NCBI GenBank assembly: GCA_964460245.1
Contig: CAYWTL010000003.1
Location: forward strand, 1-61,520
Direction: 5' to 3'
Source: JAXDBM01 sp964460245
GTDB taxonomy: Bacteria; Desulfobacterota; Syntrophia; Syntrophales; Fen-1087
Length of the DNA stretch: 61,520 bases
The translations under genes and the position numbers were made by a program. The notes under the pieces were generated by a model. The model was not told where the DNA came from and made no database searches. It saw nothing but the letters and a program-made list of their open reading frames with translations. Positions 18,771 to 25,819 of the stretch are shown in pieces; position 1 is the stretch's first letter; each line of letters opens with the position of its first letter.

Positions 18771-20096
18771 ATGGATTACACCCCCCATACCCCGGAAGAA
18801 ATCAAACGGATGATGAGCGCCATCGGCATCGCCTCGGTGGAGGCGCTTTTTGCGGACATTCCAGAGAAATACAGGCTGAATCGTCTGTTGGATCTGCCGC
18901 CGCCCTCGTCCGAACAGGAAATTTCAGGGCTGATGAAGGACTTTGCCGCCCGGAACCTTGTTCCTTCAGTCATCCTGAAAGGTGCGGGCGCCTACCATCA
19001 CTACATTCCCGCCGTGGTTGGGCATGTGATTTCGCGCTCCGAATTCTACACTGCCTATACCCCATACCAGGCTGAAATCAGCCAGGGCATCCTCCAGGCC
19101 ATCTATGAATACCAGACCATGATTGCCGGGCTGACGGGCATGCAGGTGGCCAATGCATCCATGTACGACGGCGCTTCCGCGATGGCGGAAGCGGCCGTGC
19201 TCGCCGCCAAAACACTGAACCGCAACCGCATCGCTGTCCTGCGCTCCGTCCATCCCGAATACCGGCAGGTGCTGAAAACGTATGCCTGGTCCAACGGATA
19301 TGAAGTGCTTGATATTCCCCACGGGCCGAGCGGACAACTGGATCGTAAGGCTCTCGCGGAGAGTGTCGATCGGCAAACGGCGGCCGTTCTGGTTCAGTCG
19401 CCCAATTTCTTCGGTGTCATTGAGGATACGGCCGCGATCGCAGCTCTCGTCCACGATCAGGGCGCATTGCTGGTTTCCGGCTTTGCAGAAGCCACCTCGC
19501 TGGGGATCCTGAAACCGCCCGGCGAGATGGGGGCGGATTTTGTGGTCGGGGAAGGACAGGCTTTCGGCAACCCCCTGAACTACGGCGGGCCCTACCTGGG
19601 AATCTTTGCCGCCACCGAGAAGTTCCTGCGGAAGATTCCCGGCCGTCTTGCGGGGGCAACCGTCGATCAGGAGGGGAAGCGCGGTTACGTCCTGACCCTG
19701 CAGACGAGAGAGCAGCACATCCGGCGGGAGAGGGCTACATCCAACATCTGCTCCAACGAGGCGCTCTGCGCCCTCGCTGCCGCCGTCTATCTCGTCAGTC
19801 TGGGGAAGAATCTCAGAAAACTGGCGGTCCTCAACGTTCGGAAAACTCAGTATCTGATGAAACGGCTGCTGCAAATTCCGGGATGGCAGCCGATTTTTAC
19901 AGGCCCGGTCTACAACGAGTTCGCTGTCCGCTGCCCGGACCCTCAGGCGGCCAACCGGAAGCTGCAGGGGGAGGGAATCATCGGTGGGTATGAGCTGGGG
20001 AAGGATTACCCGGAGTGGGAGGATGGTCTCCTCATCTGCGCCACGGAAATGCTGGCAAAAGAAGACATGGACCGCGTGGCAGAAATTCTGAGTTGA
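18771..20096 (+). CDS. gcvPA: glycine dehydrogenase (decarboxylating) subunit 1
   Basis: N-terminal half of the P protein, 442 residues starting MDYTPHTPEEIKRMM. The ATG at 18771 follows GGAGAAGGA. Family segments IPAVVGHVISRSEFYTAYTP (about 79) and QGILQAIYEYQTM are present. The PLP-binding lysine of glycine decarboxylase belongs to subunit 2 (GcvPB), so this protein cannot work alone. gcvPB usually follows gcvPA directly but is absent here: the next plus-strand space holds a terminator and a minus-strand gene. Confidence 0.95.
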   Translation: MDYTPHTPEEIKRMMSAIGIASVEALFADIPEKYRLNRLLDLPPPSSEQEISGLMKDFAARNLVPSVILKGAGAYHHYIPAVVGHVISRSEFYTAYTPYQAEISQGILQAIYEYQTMIAGLTGMQVANASMYDGASAMAEAAVLAAKTLNRNRIAVLRSVHPEYRQVLKTYAWSNGYEVLDIPHGPSGQLDRKALAESVDRQTAAVLVQSPNFFGVIEDTAAIAALVHDQGALLVSGFAEATSLGILKPPGEMGADFVVGEGQAFGNPLNYGGPYLGIFAATEKFLRKIPGRLAGATVDQEGKRGYVLTLQTREQHIRRERATSNICSNEALCALAAAVYLVSLGKNLRKLAVLNVRKTQYLMKRLLQIPGWQPIFTGPVYNEFAVRCPDPQAANRKLQGEGIIGGYELGKDYPEWEDGLLICATEMLAKEDMDRVAEILS

Positions 20097-20173
20097 ATGT
20101 CCGTCAGCCCTCACCGCCGAGCCGGGATCGCGAGATCACTTCGCTGTAAAGAAAATCATTCTAGAAAAAAAGA

Positions 20174-20209
20174 AAGCCCCATCCCTTGGCCATCCGCGGA
20201 ACGGGGCTT
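20174..20209 (-). terminator. rho-independent terminator for the histone-like gene
   Basis: Inverted repeat AAGCCCC (20174-20180) / GGGGCTT (20203-20209), extended by imperfect pairing. On the minus strand it is followed by TTCTTTTTTTC, which fits termination of the H1-like gene at 20250. It may also stop gcvPA transcription from the other side, but the T run there is weak. Confidence 0.7.
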
Positions 20210-20249
20210 AAAATTGCATCTGATCTGGACGTCAGAAACGGCGCCGTAG

Positions 20250-20516
20250 CTATTTTTTTGCCCGGGCTGCTTTCTTGACTGCCGTTTTCTTTACGGCTGC
20301 CTTTGCCGGTGCTGCTTTTTTCGCGGCAGGCTTTTTTGCCGCGGCTGCTTTTGCCGCCGGTTTGGCCTTCGCTTTTGCCGGAGCTGCTTTCTTTGCGGCT
20401 GCCTTTGCCGGCACTGCTTTTTTCACGGCAGGCTTTTTTGCCGCGGCTGCTTTTGCCGCCGGTTTGGCCTTCGCTTTTTTCGGGACCGCTTTTACAGCTT
20501 TCTTTGCAATTGCCAT
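20250..20516 (-). CDS. histone H1-like Lys/Ala-rich DNA-binding protein
   Basis: 88 residues made almost only of lysine, alanine and proline, in repeats of AKAKPAAKAAAAKKPA and KKAAPAKAA type, like the C-terminal tail of histone H1 and bacterial H1-like proteins (HctB/BphA type). Such proteins bind DNA non-specifically and affect nucleoid packing. The start MAIAKKAVK at 20516 has AGGAGG eight bases upstream; a longer form starting at 20567 lacks one. It has its own promoter and terminator. Confidence 0.85.
   Translation of the reverse strand: MAIAKKAVKAVPKKAKAKPAAKAAAAKKPAVKKAVPAKAAAKKAAPAKAKAKPAAKAAAAKKPAAKKAAPAKAAVKKTAVKKAARAKK
20324..20478. repeat. 53-bp exact direct repeat inside the histone-like gene
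   Basis: The stretches 20324-20376 and 20426-20478 are identical over 53 bases and begin 102 bases (34 codons) apart, so a duplication kept the frame. It encodes one repeat of the Lys/Ala/Pro tail. Length variation by slippage or recombination between strains is expected. Confidence 0.9.
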
Positions 20517-20580
20517 TTGTGACGCCTCCTTTGTTGAATTTGTGCTTGTTTCAAACGGCCGAATCACCCTTCCTTCTTCT

Positions 20581-20608
20581 ATTATACATGCAAAAATATT
20601 TTTATCAA
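20581..20608 (-). promoter_or_regulatory. sigma-70-type promoter for the histone-like gene
   Basis: On the minus strand TTGATA (20603-20608) is followed after 16 bases of A/T-rich DNA by a perfect TATAAT (20581-20586). The start codon at 20516 lies about 60 bases downstream of the expected start of transcription. One of the best promoter matches in the window, which fits an abundant nucleoid protein. Confidence 0.7.
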
Positions 20609-20612
20609 GAAA

Positions 20613-21497
20613 TTATCGGGCCGGTGTCGGGCCGGGGACGAGATCAAAGAATTCCCGAATGACCGCTGTCGTCTCCGCGGGTTTTTCCATGGGAATCAAA
20701 TGACCCGCGTCACGGATCAGCCGGTGGACGGCATTCGGGAACAGGGAGGCAATTTTTTTCAGATCGATGAAGTGCCGGTTGTCGCTCTTTTCCCCTTCCA
20801 GCACCAGTACGGGGCAGGTCACCTGCGGCAGCAGCGGCCATGGATCGTATTGGACGCCGCCCATGAAGAGAGCCGCCTCCCGCCTGGGCGAGCAGGTCAG
20901 CTCGAGTCCGCCGCCCGGCCTGTCCTTCATGCCGTGCTGAAGGTAAAGGGACAGCATCTCATCGTCCCAGGGTTTGAAGAGGGATCGCGATTGCAGATAG
21001 TTCCGGGCTTCGGATGCATCCCTCCATTGGTTCCGGCGCCGGATCGATTTTGCCGCCAGGGGATGATCGTTGACCTTGATGGCGGCATTGTAAAAATCGC
21101 GGGGAAGGAAGATCGGTTCGATGAGAACCATTGCGGCCGGCTTCAGGCCGTACCGGGCCGACGCGATGGTAAGAACCGTCGCTCCCATGGAGTGTCCCAC
21201 CAAAAAGGGACTCCGTACCTTCAGCGCGCCGCAGAATTCGCCGAGGTCTTCCGCAAGGGTCATCCAGTTCAGGCCGCCCGCGTCAGGGTCTGACTCGCGG
21301 TGGTCGCAAAAGTAAGGAGCAATCACCCGGCAGGATGAAGACAATGACCGGGCGATGGGATGCCAGAGCCAGGGCAGGAATCCGGTTGCATGGAGCATCA
21401 CCATCGTCGGCCCCCTTCCTTCGTAGAAGAGGTATGTCAGGAGGGTGTCACCGATGTTCTGGGTGAGAATGCTCGGATTCTCTTTTGTCTTCTGCAT
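20613..21497 (-). CDS. alpha/beta hydrolase
   Basis: 294 residues in the short form starting MQKTKENPSIL; this start lies 10 bases after the nitroreductase stop, whereas a longer form (from 21557) would overlap it. The catalytic triad is visible: nucleophile in GHSMGA (about 107), an acid near VLEGEKSDN (about 240) and histidine in DAGHLIPMEKP (about 268). An oxyanion segment MLHATGF is near residue 34. The substrate is unknown. Last gene of the redox operon. Confidence 0.85.
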   Translation of the reverse strand: MQKTKENPSILTQNIGDTLLTYLFYEGRGPTMVMLHATGFLPWLWHPIARSLSSSCRVIAPYFCDHRESDPDAGGLNWMTLAEDLGEFCGALKVRSPFLVGHSMGATVLTIASARYGLKPAAMVLIEPIFLPRDFYNAAIKVNDHPLAAKSIRRRNQWRDASEARNYLQSRSLFKPWDDEMLSLYLQHGMKDRPGGGLELTCSPRREAALFMGGVQYDPWPLLPQVTCPVLVLEGEKSDNRHFIDLKKIASLFPNAVHRLIRDAGHLIPMEKPAETTAVIREFFDLVPGPTPAR

Positions 21498-21507
21498 GGA
21501 TGCTGCC

Positions 21508-22173
21508 TCAGGATGTCCAGACCGTGAAATCGTCCAGTCCGGCCCGCTCTCGTTCAAAGCGGTTCACCGGCGCGCTTTCTTCGGGATAGCCGAGAGCCGT
21601 GCCGATGACGATGAGGTGATCATCAGGGATCGGCAGCAGCGATCGCAGCAGTTCCGGGTAACTGACGGCCACGGCCATGATGCAGGTCCCCAGTCCTCTG
21701 CTGTGTGCCAGCAGACAGACCGTCTGAAGGATCAGGCCGGCATCAAGGGTGGCATAGGGAAGAGCGATGTCTTTCGATGTCGTCCATACCAGCAGGACCG
21801 GGGCATCGAAGAGGCCGAACATTTCCACCGTATAGTCCATGCGCGCCGCGTGGTTCTCCCGCGCGATCGACAGGGCTGCCAAGACGCTCTTCCCGATTCC
21901 GTTGTAGCGCTTTTTCAGTCCATCCGGCCAGATTTCGGTCGGTTGAATTTCCGGTGACGGCAGCGCGCCGCTGGCGATTCGATTCCGGCTCTCTCGTTTG
22001 AAGTCGTTCAGGGCGTTCCCGGTCACAATATGGATTCTCCAGGATTGGGTGTTTCCCCAGGAAGGCGACCATCGCGCGGCATCGAGAATTTCACGGATGA
22101 CGCTTTCCGGAACGGTGTCCGGCTTGAATTTGCGAATGCTTCTCCTCTTTCTGACGGCCGTCAGGACATCCAT
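21508..22173 (-). CDS. nitroreductase family protein
   Basis: FMN-dependent NAD(P)H oxidoreductase, 221 residues. The N-terminal FMN-phosphate motif is RRSIRKF (about 10-16), followed by AARWSPSWGNTQSW (about 33) and the C-terminal segment FTVWTS. GGAGGAG precedes the ATG. Proteins of this family reduce nitro compounds, quinones or flavins; here the neighbours point to redox or oxygen-stress defence, but the substrate is not known. Confidence 0.9.
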   Translation of the reverse strand: MDVLTAVRKRRSIRKFKPDTVPESVIREILDAARWSPSWGNTQSWRIHIVTGNALNDFKRESRNRIASGALPSPEIQPTEIWPDGLKKRYNGIGKSVLAALSIARENHAARMDYTVEMFGLFDAPVLLVWTTSKDIALPYATLDAGLILQTVCLLAHSRGLGTCIMAVAVSYPELLRSLLPIPDDHLIVIGTALGYPEESAPVNRFERERAGLDDFTVWTS

Positions 22174-22246
22174 GGGCTCCTCCGGGTGAAATGGATAAAA
22201 GAAGGTTGCGCGGTTCTCGCTCTTTTTTCGGTGACTCGGGGATCGC

Positions 22247-22384
22247 TTTGCTCAGGGTGACAAAGAAGATCGAGTCTTTCCGTAGGACGAGCCTGAGCAA
22301 GGGTTCGTCCGGGTCCGCTTTCGACAGTGCTGCCGCATAATCCTTCAGGTTGGCAATGTTGCTCCGGTTGATCCGGAGAATCAC
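22247..22384 (-). pseudogene. relic of an HtrA/Deg protease PDZ domain
   Basis: In the gap between the ferritin-like gene and the nitroreductase, one frame reads VILRINRSNIANLKDYAAAL and then DEPLLRLVLRKDSIFFVTLSK, which matches the second half of the C-terminal PDZ domain of Deg/HtrA proteases (DVILxINxxxVxxxxDfxxxL...LLLVxRxGxxxFVTL). No protease domain and no first half of the PDZ domain are present, and the frame runs on without a family-like end. A GTG at 22384 could start it, but a 46-residue half domain is unlikely to fold, so I call it a gene remnant. Confidence 0.6.
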
Positions 22385-22425
22385 ATCCTGCGGCGGTGAC
22401 GCATATTCGCGGCCATCCTTTCCCC

Positions 22426-22893
22426 TCAGCCTCCCGCTGTCTGCGTAAACGCCGTATTGCCGTAGAGGTACTCGACCTTCTCCTTATGACGCATCTCCTG
22501 CCGGGCCATGCCGATAAGCATATCCTTGACTTCGCCGTCCGGATGCATCTTGGCGAGGTCCTCGTAGAATTTAGCGGCGTTGAGTTCCTTGTTGGCGGCA
22601 ATCAGGTACACCTCGCGGGTTCGGACATCCTTGCCGATTTCTGGTTTTTTCTCCTGCTCGGCGATCTTGTAATCAACGGGAGCGTCCATGGCAAGGGATG
22701 CCCCGCGGAAACCGCCGTCCCGGTACTTCACCAGATAGGCCTTGTGCTGTTTTTCTTCCTGCGCCAGGAATTTCAAAGTATCCTTGGCCTCCTTGTCCTC
22801 CACGAGGCTGCAGAGCTCCATGTAAGATTCGTAGGCCTCCTCTTCATTCTTGATGGCCAGTGCAATCAAAGATTCAAGGGTCATGTTTTTCAT
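22426..22893 (-). CDS. ferritin-like diiron protein (rubrerythrin family, no rubredoxin domain)
   Basis: 155 residues forming a four-helix bundle. Iron ligands fit NEEEAYESY (about 15-23), AQEEKQH (about 44-50), a glutamate in the third helix and ARQEMRHKE (about 129-137). The CxxC pairs of the rubredoxin domain are missing, so electrons must come from another protein. Rubrerythrin-family proteins reduce peroxide in anaerobes. It follows the selenocysteine glutaredoxin-like gene, which could be its partner. Confidence 0.9.
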   Translation of the reverse strand: MKNMTLESLIALAIKNEEEAYESYMELCSLVEDKEAKDTLKFLAQEEKQHKAYLVKYRDGGFRGASLAMDAPVDYKIAEQEKKPEIGKDVRTREVYLIAANKELNAAKFYEDLAKMHPDGEVKDMLIGMARQEMRHKEKVEYLYGNTAFTQTAGG

Positions 22894-22927
22894 CGATCGC
22901 GCCTCCTAAAAGATTTACCACACACAA

Positions 22928-22944
22928 GCCCATTCCCGATGGGC
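22928..22944 (-). promoter_or_regulatory. candidate SECIS stem-loop for the second UGA
   Basis: On the minus strand, 11 bases after the UGA at 22956-22958, comes a 17-base stem-loop GCCCAU-CGGGA-AUGGGC with six perfect pairs. The E. coli fdhF upper stem-loop is also 17 bases long and starts 11 bases after its UGA. The apical loop differs from that of fdhF. It overlaps the space after the final stop codon, so it could be a plain intercistronic hairpin. Confidence 0.55.
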
Positions 22945-22946
22945 CG

Positions 22947-23162
22947 TCAGACACCTCAGGTGCCGCCGTAGCCGATGGTGACACAATCTCCATCCACGAT
23001 CACCGGAACCTGCCGTTTGCCGCCGGAACGTTTCAGCATTTCCTCCAGCTTCGCAGGATTCGATTTGACATCCACGTAGATGGCCCTGTCGCTATAGGCC
23101 GACCTGGCTTGATCCGTGTGGGGTCAGCCGGCCTTTCCGTAAATGATCACTGTGTCCGTCAT
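22947..23162 (-). CDS. glutaredoxin-like selenoprotein with two in-frame UGA (Sec) codons
   Basis: Not found by ordinary gene calling because of UGA codons. From the ATG at 23162 (AGGAGG 9 bases upstream) it reads MTDTVIIYGKAG-U-PHT..., a glutaredoxin beta-strand and active site with selenocysteine (UGA 23124-23126, residue 13) in place of the first cysteine. It continues VDVKSNPAKLEEML...QVPVIVDGDCVTIGYGGT, with the cis-proline VP segment and the GYGGT end typical of glutaredoxins. A second UGA (22956-22958, residue 69) is followed by Gly-Val and a final UGA (22947-22949), giving 71 residues; if the second UGA is a stop, 68. The U-x-x-stop ending agrees with a family I recall as UXX-star (seleno)proteins. 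selA is in the window. Confidence 0.82.
23096..23110 (-). promoter_or_regulatory. candidate SECIS stem-loop for the first UGA
   Basis: On the minus strand, 13 to 28 bases after the UGA at 23124-23126, lies AAGCC-AGGUC-GGCCU: a short stem (GCC/GGC, then one mismatch and an A-U pair) capped by an AGGUC loop. The SelB-binding apical loop of E. coli fdhF is AGGUCU at nearly the same distance (starts at +18 there, +19 here). The stem is short. Confidence 0.6.
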
Positions 23163-23175
23163 GGGAAGTCCCTCC

Positions 23176-23661
23176 TCAATAATCCGTCAGGTGCGAAAGC
23201 CCTCGCTCTCCAACCAGAATGATCCTTGTATGTGTCAGCCGACTGGCGATCACCTTTGCGGTCGCCTGCATCACCTTGTATCCCAGTTCGCAGTCGTCGT
23301 TCATCAGCGCTCTCAGCTTGGCGGCATCCAGGGCGATTAACTTCGTCCGGTCGATGCAGAGGGCCCCCAGGGTGTACACATAGGGCTCAACGACAGCCGA
23401 CCAGCCCATGGATTCCCCCTTGGTGATCATGTCTACAGTAATCTGCATGGGCGGCTGCTGCGGCCCCATGTAATTTTCCATGACCATGACCACTTTGCCC
23501 TCCTTACACATGAAGAGGCTACGGGCAGGGTCTCCCTTTTTGTACATCTGGGCTCCCGCTTCGTAGGTTTCTTCCACCGCGATCGTGGCCAGCTTCTTCA
23601 ATTGTGCGTCCGTGAATCCCTTGAAAAAAACGTATTCCTTGAGAGAGCCTGCTGAAACCAT
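23176..23661 (-). CDS. stand-alone cyclic-nucleotide-binding-domain protein
   Basis: 161 residues, essentially one cAMP-receptor-like beta-roll: LKEYVFFKGFTDAQLKKL starts the domain, followed by YEAGAQMYKKGDPARSLF and GESMGWSAVVEPYVYT. No helix-turn-helix follows, unlike Crp/Fnr regulators, so it is probably a sensor or adaptor acting on another protein. AAGGAGG precedes the start. It is the first gene of the redox operon and ends 13 bases before the selenoprotein start. Confidence 0.87.
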   Translation of the reverse strand: MVSAGSLKEYVFFKGFTDAQLKKLATIAVEETYEAGAQMYKKGDPARSLFMCKEGKVVMVMENYMGPQQPPMQITVDMITKGESMGWSAVVEPYVYTLGALCIDRTKLIALDAAKLRALMNDDCELGYKVMQATAKVIASRLTHTRIILVGERGLSHLTDY

Positions 23662-23874
23662 TTTTGTTTACCTCCTTGTTTCAATCTTGAGCGACGGAGG
23701 CAGTTTCCCTCCTCCGGACATTTCAAGAATCGTAAACATAACAGGCTTTGCCGATGATTTCCACAGAAAAGAACAATTAAAACGCATAAAATCATTGCTC
23801 GATCGGAAAAAATAACTTAGAATTCCAACCCAGCGGCAATGCACGCGGCGTTGCCGACGAAAGGGTGAGAGCGG

Positions 23875-25236
23875 ATGAAGAGAAAAAGCACCGCGGTCGT
23901 TTTCAGCGTGTTGATTTTCCTGTTGTCGGGATGTTTCAGTTCGCATCAGACCATCCGGGACATTCGGGAGCTGAAACAGGACCACGCATTTTATCTCGGC
24001 CGGATGGACCCGGATGCCCTGAAGATCGATCCGGCGGAACAAGAGGGAATGGACCGTCATTACAACGGTCTGTTTTTCTCTCCCTGGCACCGGGAGAAGC
24101 CGGCATGCAGCTTCGAAGACCTTGCCGTCGAATTCAGAAAATACGGCCGGAACCTCGGGTACGGGGAAAACGGCAGAAAGCACTCCCGGCAGTGGTTGAA
24201 AAAGCTGACCTTAAACGCCCGCCTCGAGGCCTATCCGGACCGTGGCGAGCCGGCCATCACCATCCGCCCTACCTCATTGCGGGCGCTCCCGACAAAGCGG
24301 CCTCATTTCAGCACATTCAACCGAGGTGGACGGGGATATCCCTTTGACAATCTCCAGGTTTCCGCCGTTACGGTCAATACCCCCGTTTACATCACTCATG
24401 TCACGCGGGACAGGGCGTGGGTTTTTGCCGAAGCGGGCTTCTATTTCGGATGGGTCCCGGCGGGGGATGTGGCCCTTGTGGACGACGGTTTCATGAAAAG
24501 CTGGGAGCGCGGCCGGTACGCGGTGGTGATCCGGGACAAGACACCTCTGTATGACGCGCAGGGCCGTTTTCTGTTTCGGGCGCCGCTGGGCGCCATATTC
24601 CCGAAAGTGAGCGACGGGCAAGGGCGGCTGGATATCCTGGCCGCCGTTTCGGATGACAGCCGCAGGGCCGTACTGAAGGACGTCTCGGTTTCGAGAAGTT
24701 CGGCCGCGCCGAAGCCCCTCGAAGTGACGGCTGAGAACATGGCCGGCATCGCCAACGAGCTGATCAATGAACCTTACGGTTGGGGGGGGATTCACGGCAA
24801 CCGGGACTGCTCGGCGATGGTCCGGGATCTGTTTGCGCCCTTCGGTATCTGGCTGCCCAGAAATTCAGCCCATCAGGCCCAGCAGGGTGGAAGTTTCATC
24901 GATCTGAACGATCTCTCTGCGGATGAGAAAGAAAGGGTGATTCTGGCTCAGGGCATTCCCTATCTCACGCTGCTCTGGCGCCCGGGCCACATCATGCTTT
25001 ACATCGGTTCTCATGAGGGCGAGCCCCTGGTGTTTCACAACATGTGGGGCATCAGCACGAGGAATCTGCTGGGCCGAAGGGGCAAGCGGATTGTCGGTCA
25101 TGCGGCCATCACCACCCTCCACCCGGGCCGTGAACTGTTCGGTTACGACGCCGCCTCGGCGGATCTCCAGAAAAATATCATCGGCATGACGCTGCTGGTC
25201 AGGCCGTCCGGCCTCGCCGCCATGCCCGGTTCCTGA
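23875..25236 (+). CDS. SH3-domain NlpC/P60 peptidase, lipoprotein
   Basis: 453 residues. Lipobox LLSGC puts the lipid-bearing cysteine at 20. The middle has SH3b-like segments (for example NTPVYITHV...GWVPAGDV, about 165-205). The C-terminal C40 peptidase domain has its catalytic cysteine in GNRDCSAMVRDLF (about 310), histidine in WRPGHIMLYIG (about 370) and a third polar residue in HNMWG. It resembles the SH3/NlpC-P60 endopeptidases that cut gamma-D-Glu-diaminopimelate bonds in murein stems. It is transcribed alone, divergent from the redox operon. Confidence 0.9.
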   Translation: MKRKSTAVVFSVLIFLLSGCFSSHQTIRDIRELKQDHAFYLGRMDPDALKIDPAEQEGMDRHYNGLFFSPWHREKPACSFEDLAVEFRKYGRNLGYGENGRKHSRQWLKKLTLNARLEAYPDRGEPAITIRPTSLRALPTKRPHFSTFNRGGRGYPFDNLQVSAVTVNTPVYITHVTRDRAWVFAEAGFYFGWVPAGDVALVDDGFMKSWERGRYAVVIRDKTPLYDAQGRFLFRAPLGAIFPKVSDGQGRLDILAAVSDDSRRAVLKDVSVSRSSAAPKPLEVTAENMAGIANELINEPYGWGGIHGNRDCSAMVRDLFAPFGIWLPRNSAHQAQQGGSFIDLNDLSADEKERVILAQGIPYLTLLWRPGHIMLYIGSHEGEPLVFHNMWGISTRNLLGRRGKRIVGHAAITTLHPGRELFGYDAASADLQKNIIGMTLLVRPSGLAAMPGS

Positions 25237-25237
25237 T

Positions 25238-25819
25238 TCATTTTCCGAACGCGCGACGGGCCGTCTCTTCCGCCTGGCTTACTCCCCGGATGCCGTAAAA
25301 CACGGCCTTTCTGATGCGGCTCACATCCTTCGCCGCGCCAGACGCCGAGGCCGTGAAAACCAGATCTCCCGTCCCGTGGCGACGCTCGATCCGCCTGATC
25401 GAGCCGATATCCTCTTCTCCATAGGCATCGACATACGTTCTGTCGCCTGCGGTAATGATCAGGCAGCGCCGGTCCGTAATGGCATAGACCGTCCGGTTCG
25501 CCCTTCGGTACGCCAGGCCGGGGAGGGCCATCAGGACGAGCCCCATCAGGATGAAAACTAACCCGAACAGTGGCCAGAAGCCAAGGGGGTTCTCTCCGGA
25601 GAAATCGGGCATGCGGAAGCCGAGGGCGGACGCTATCCAGTAAATGGCAAATGCGATCCAGGGAACGCCCAGGATGAAGATGGGCAGCGTCTGCAGGGCA
25701 AAACGGCGGGGATCGGGTCTTCCGGACCAGAGGAGGCGCTCTTCCGGTTGGAGGACCGATTGGGCGATGCGCCGGGTTTTCCCGCTGCTGTCTTCCGGCA
25801 TGGCGGATCCTGTTATCAT
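25238..25819 (-). CDS. bacterial PH-domain membrane protein
   Basis: 193 residues. After LQPEERLLWSGRPDPRRF, a typical start of YdbS-like bacterial PH proteins, come two membrane helices (about 44-66 and 83-104) and a soluble PH-like domain starting YAITDRRCLII. The start forms an ATGA overlap with the stop of the upstream thioredoxin gene, so translation is coupled. A second ATG at 25801 is possible. Role unknown. Confidence 0.8.
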   Translation of the reverse strand: MITGSAMPEDSSGKTRRIAQSVLQPEERLLWSGRPDPRRFALQTLPIFILGVPWIAFAIYWIASALGFRMPDFSGENPLGFWPLFGLVFILMGLVLMALPGLAYRRANRTVYAITDRRCLIITAGDRTYVDAYGEEDIGSIRRIERRHGTGDLVFTASASGAAKDVSRIRKAVFYGIRGVSQAEETARRAFGK

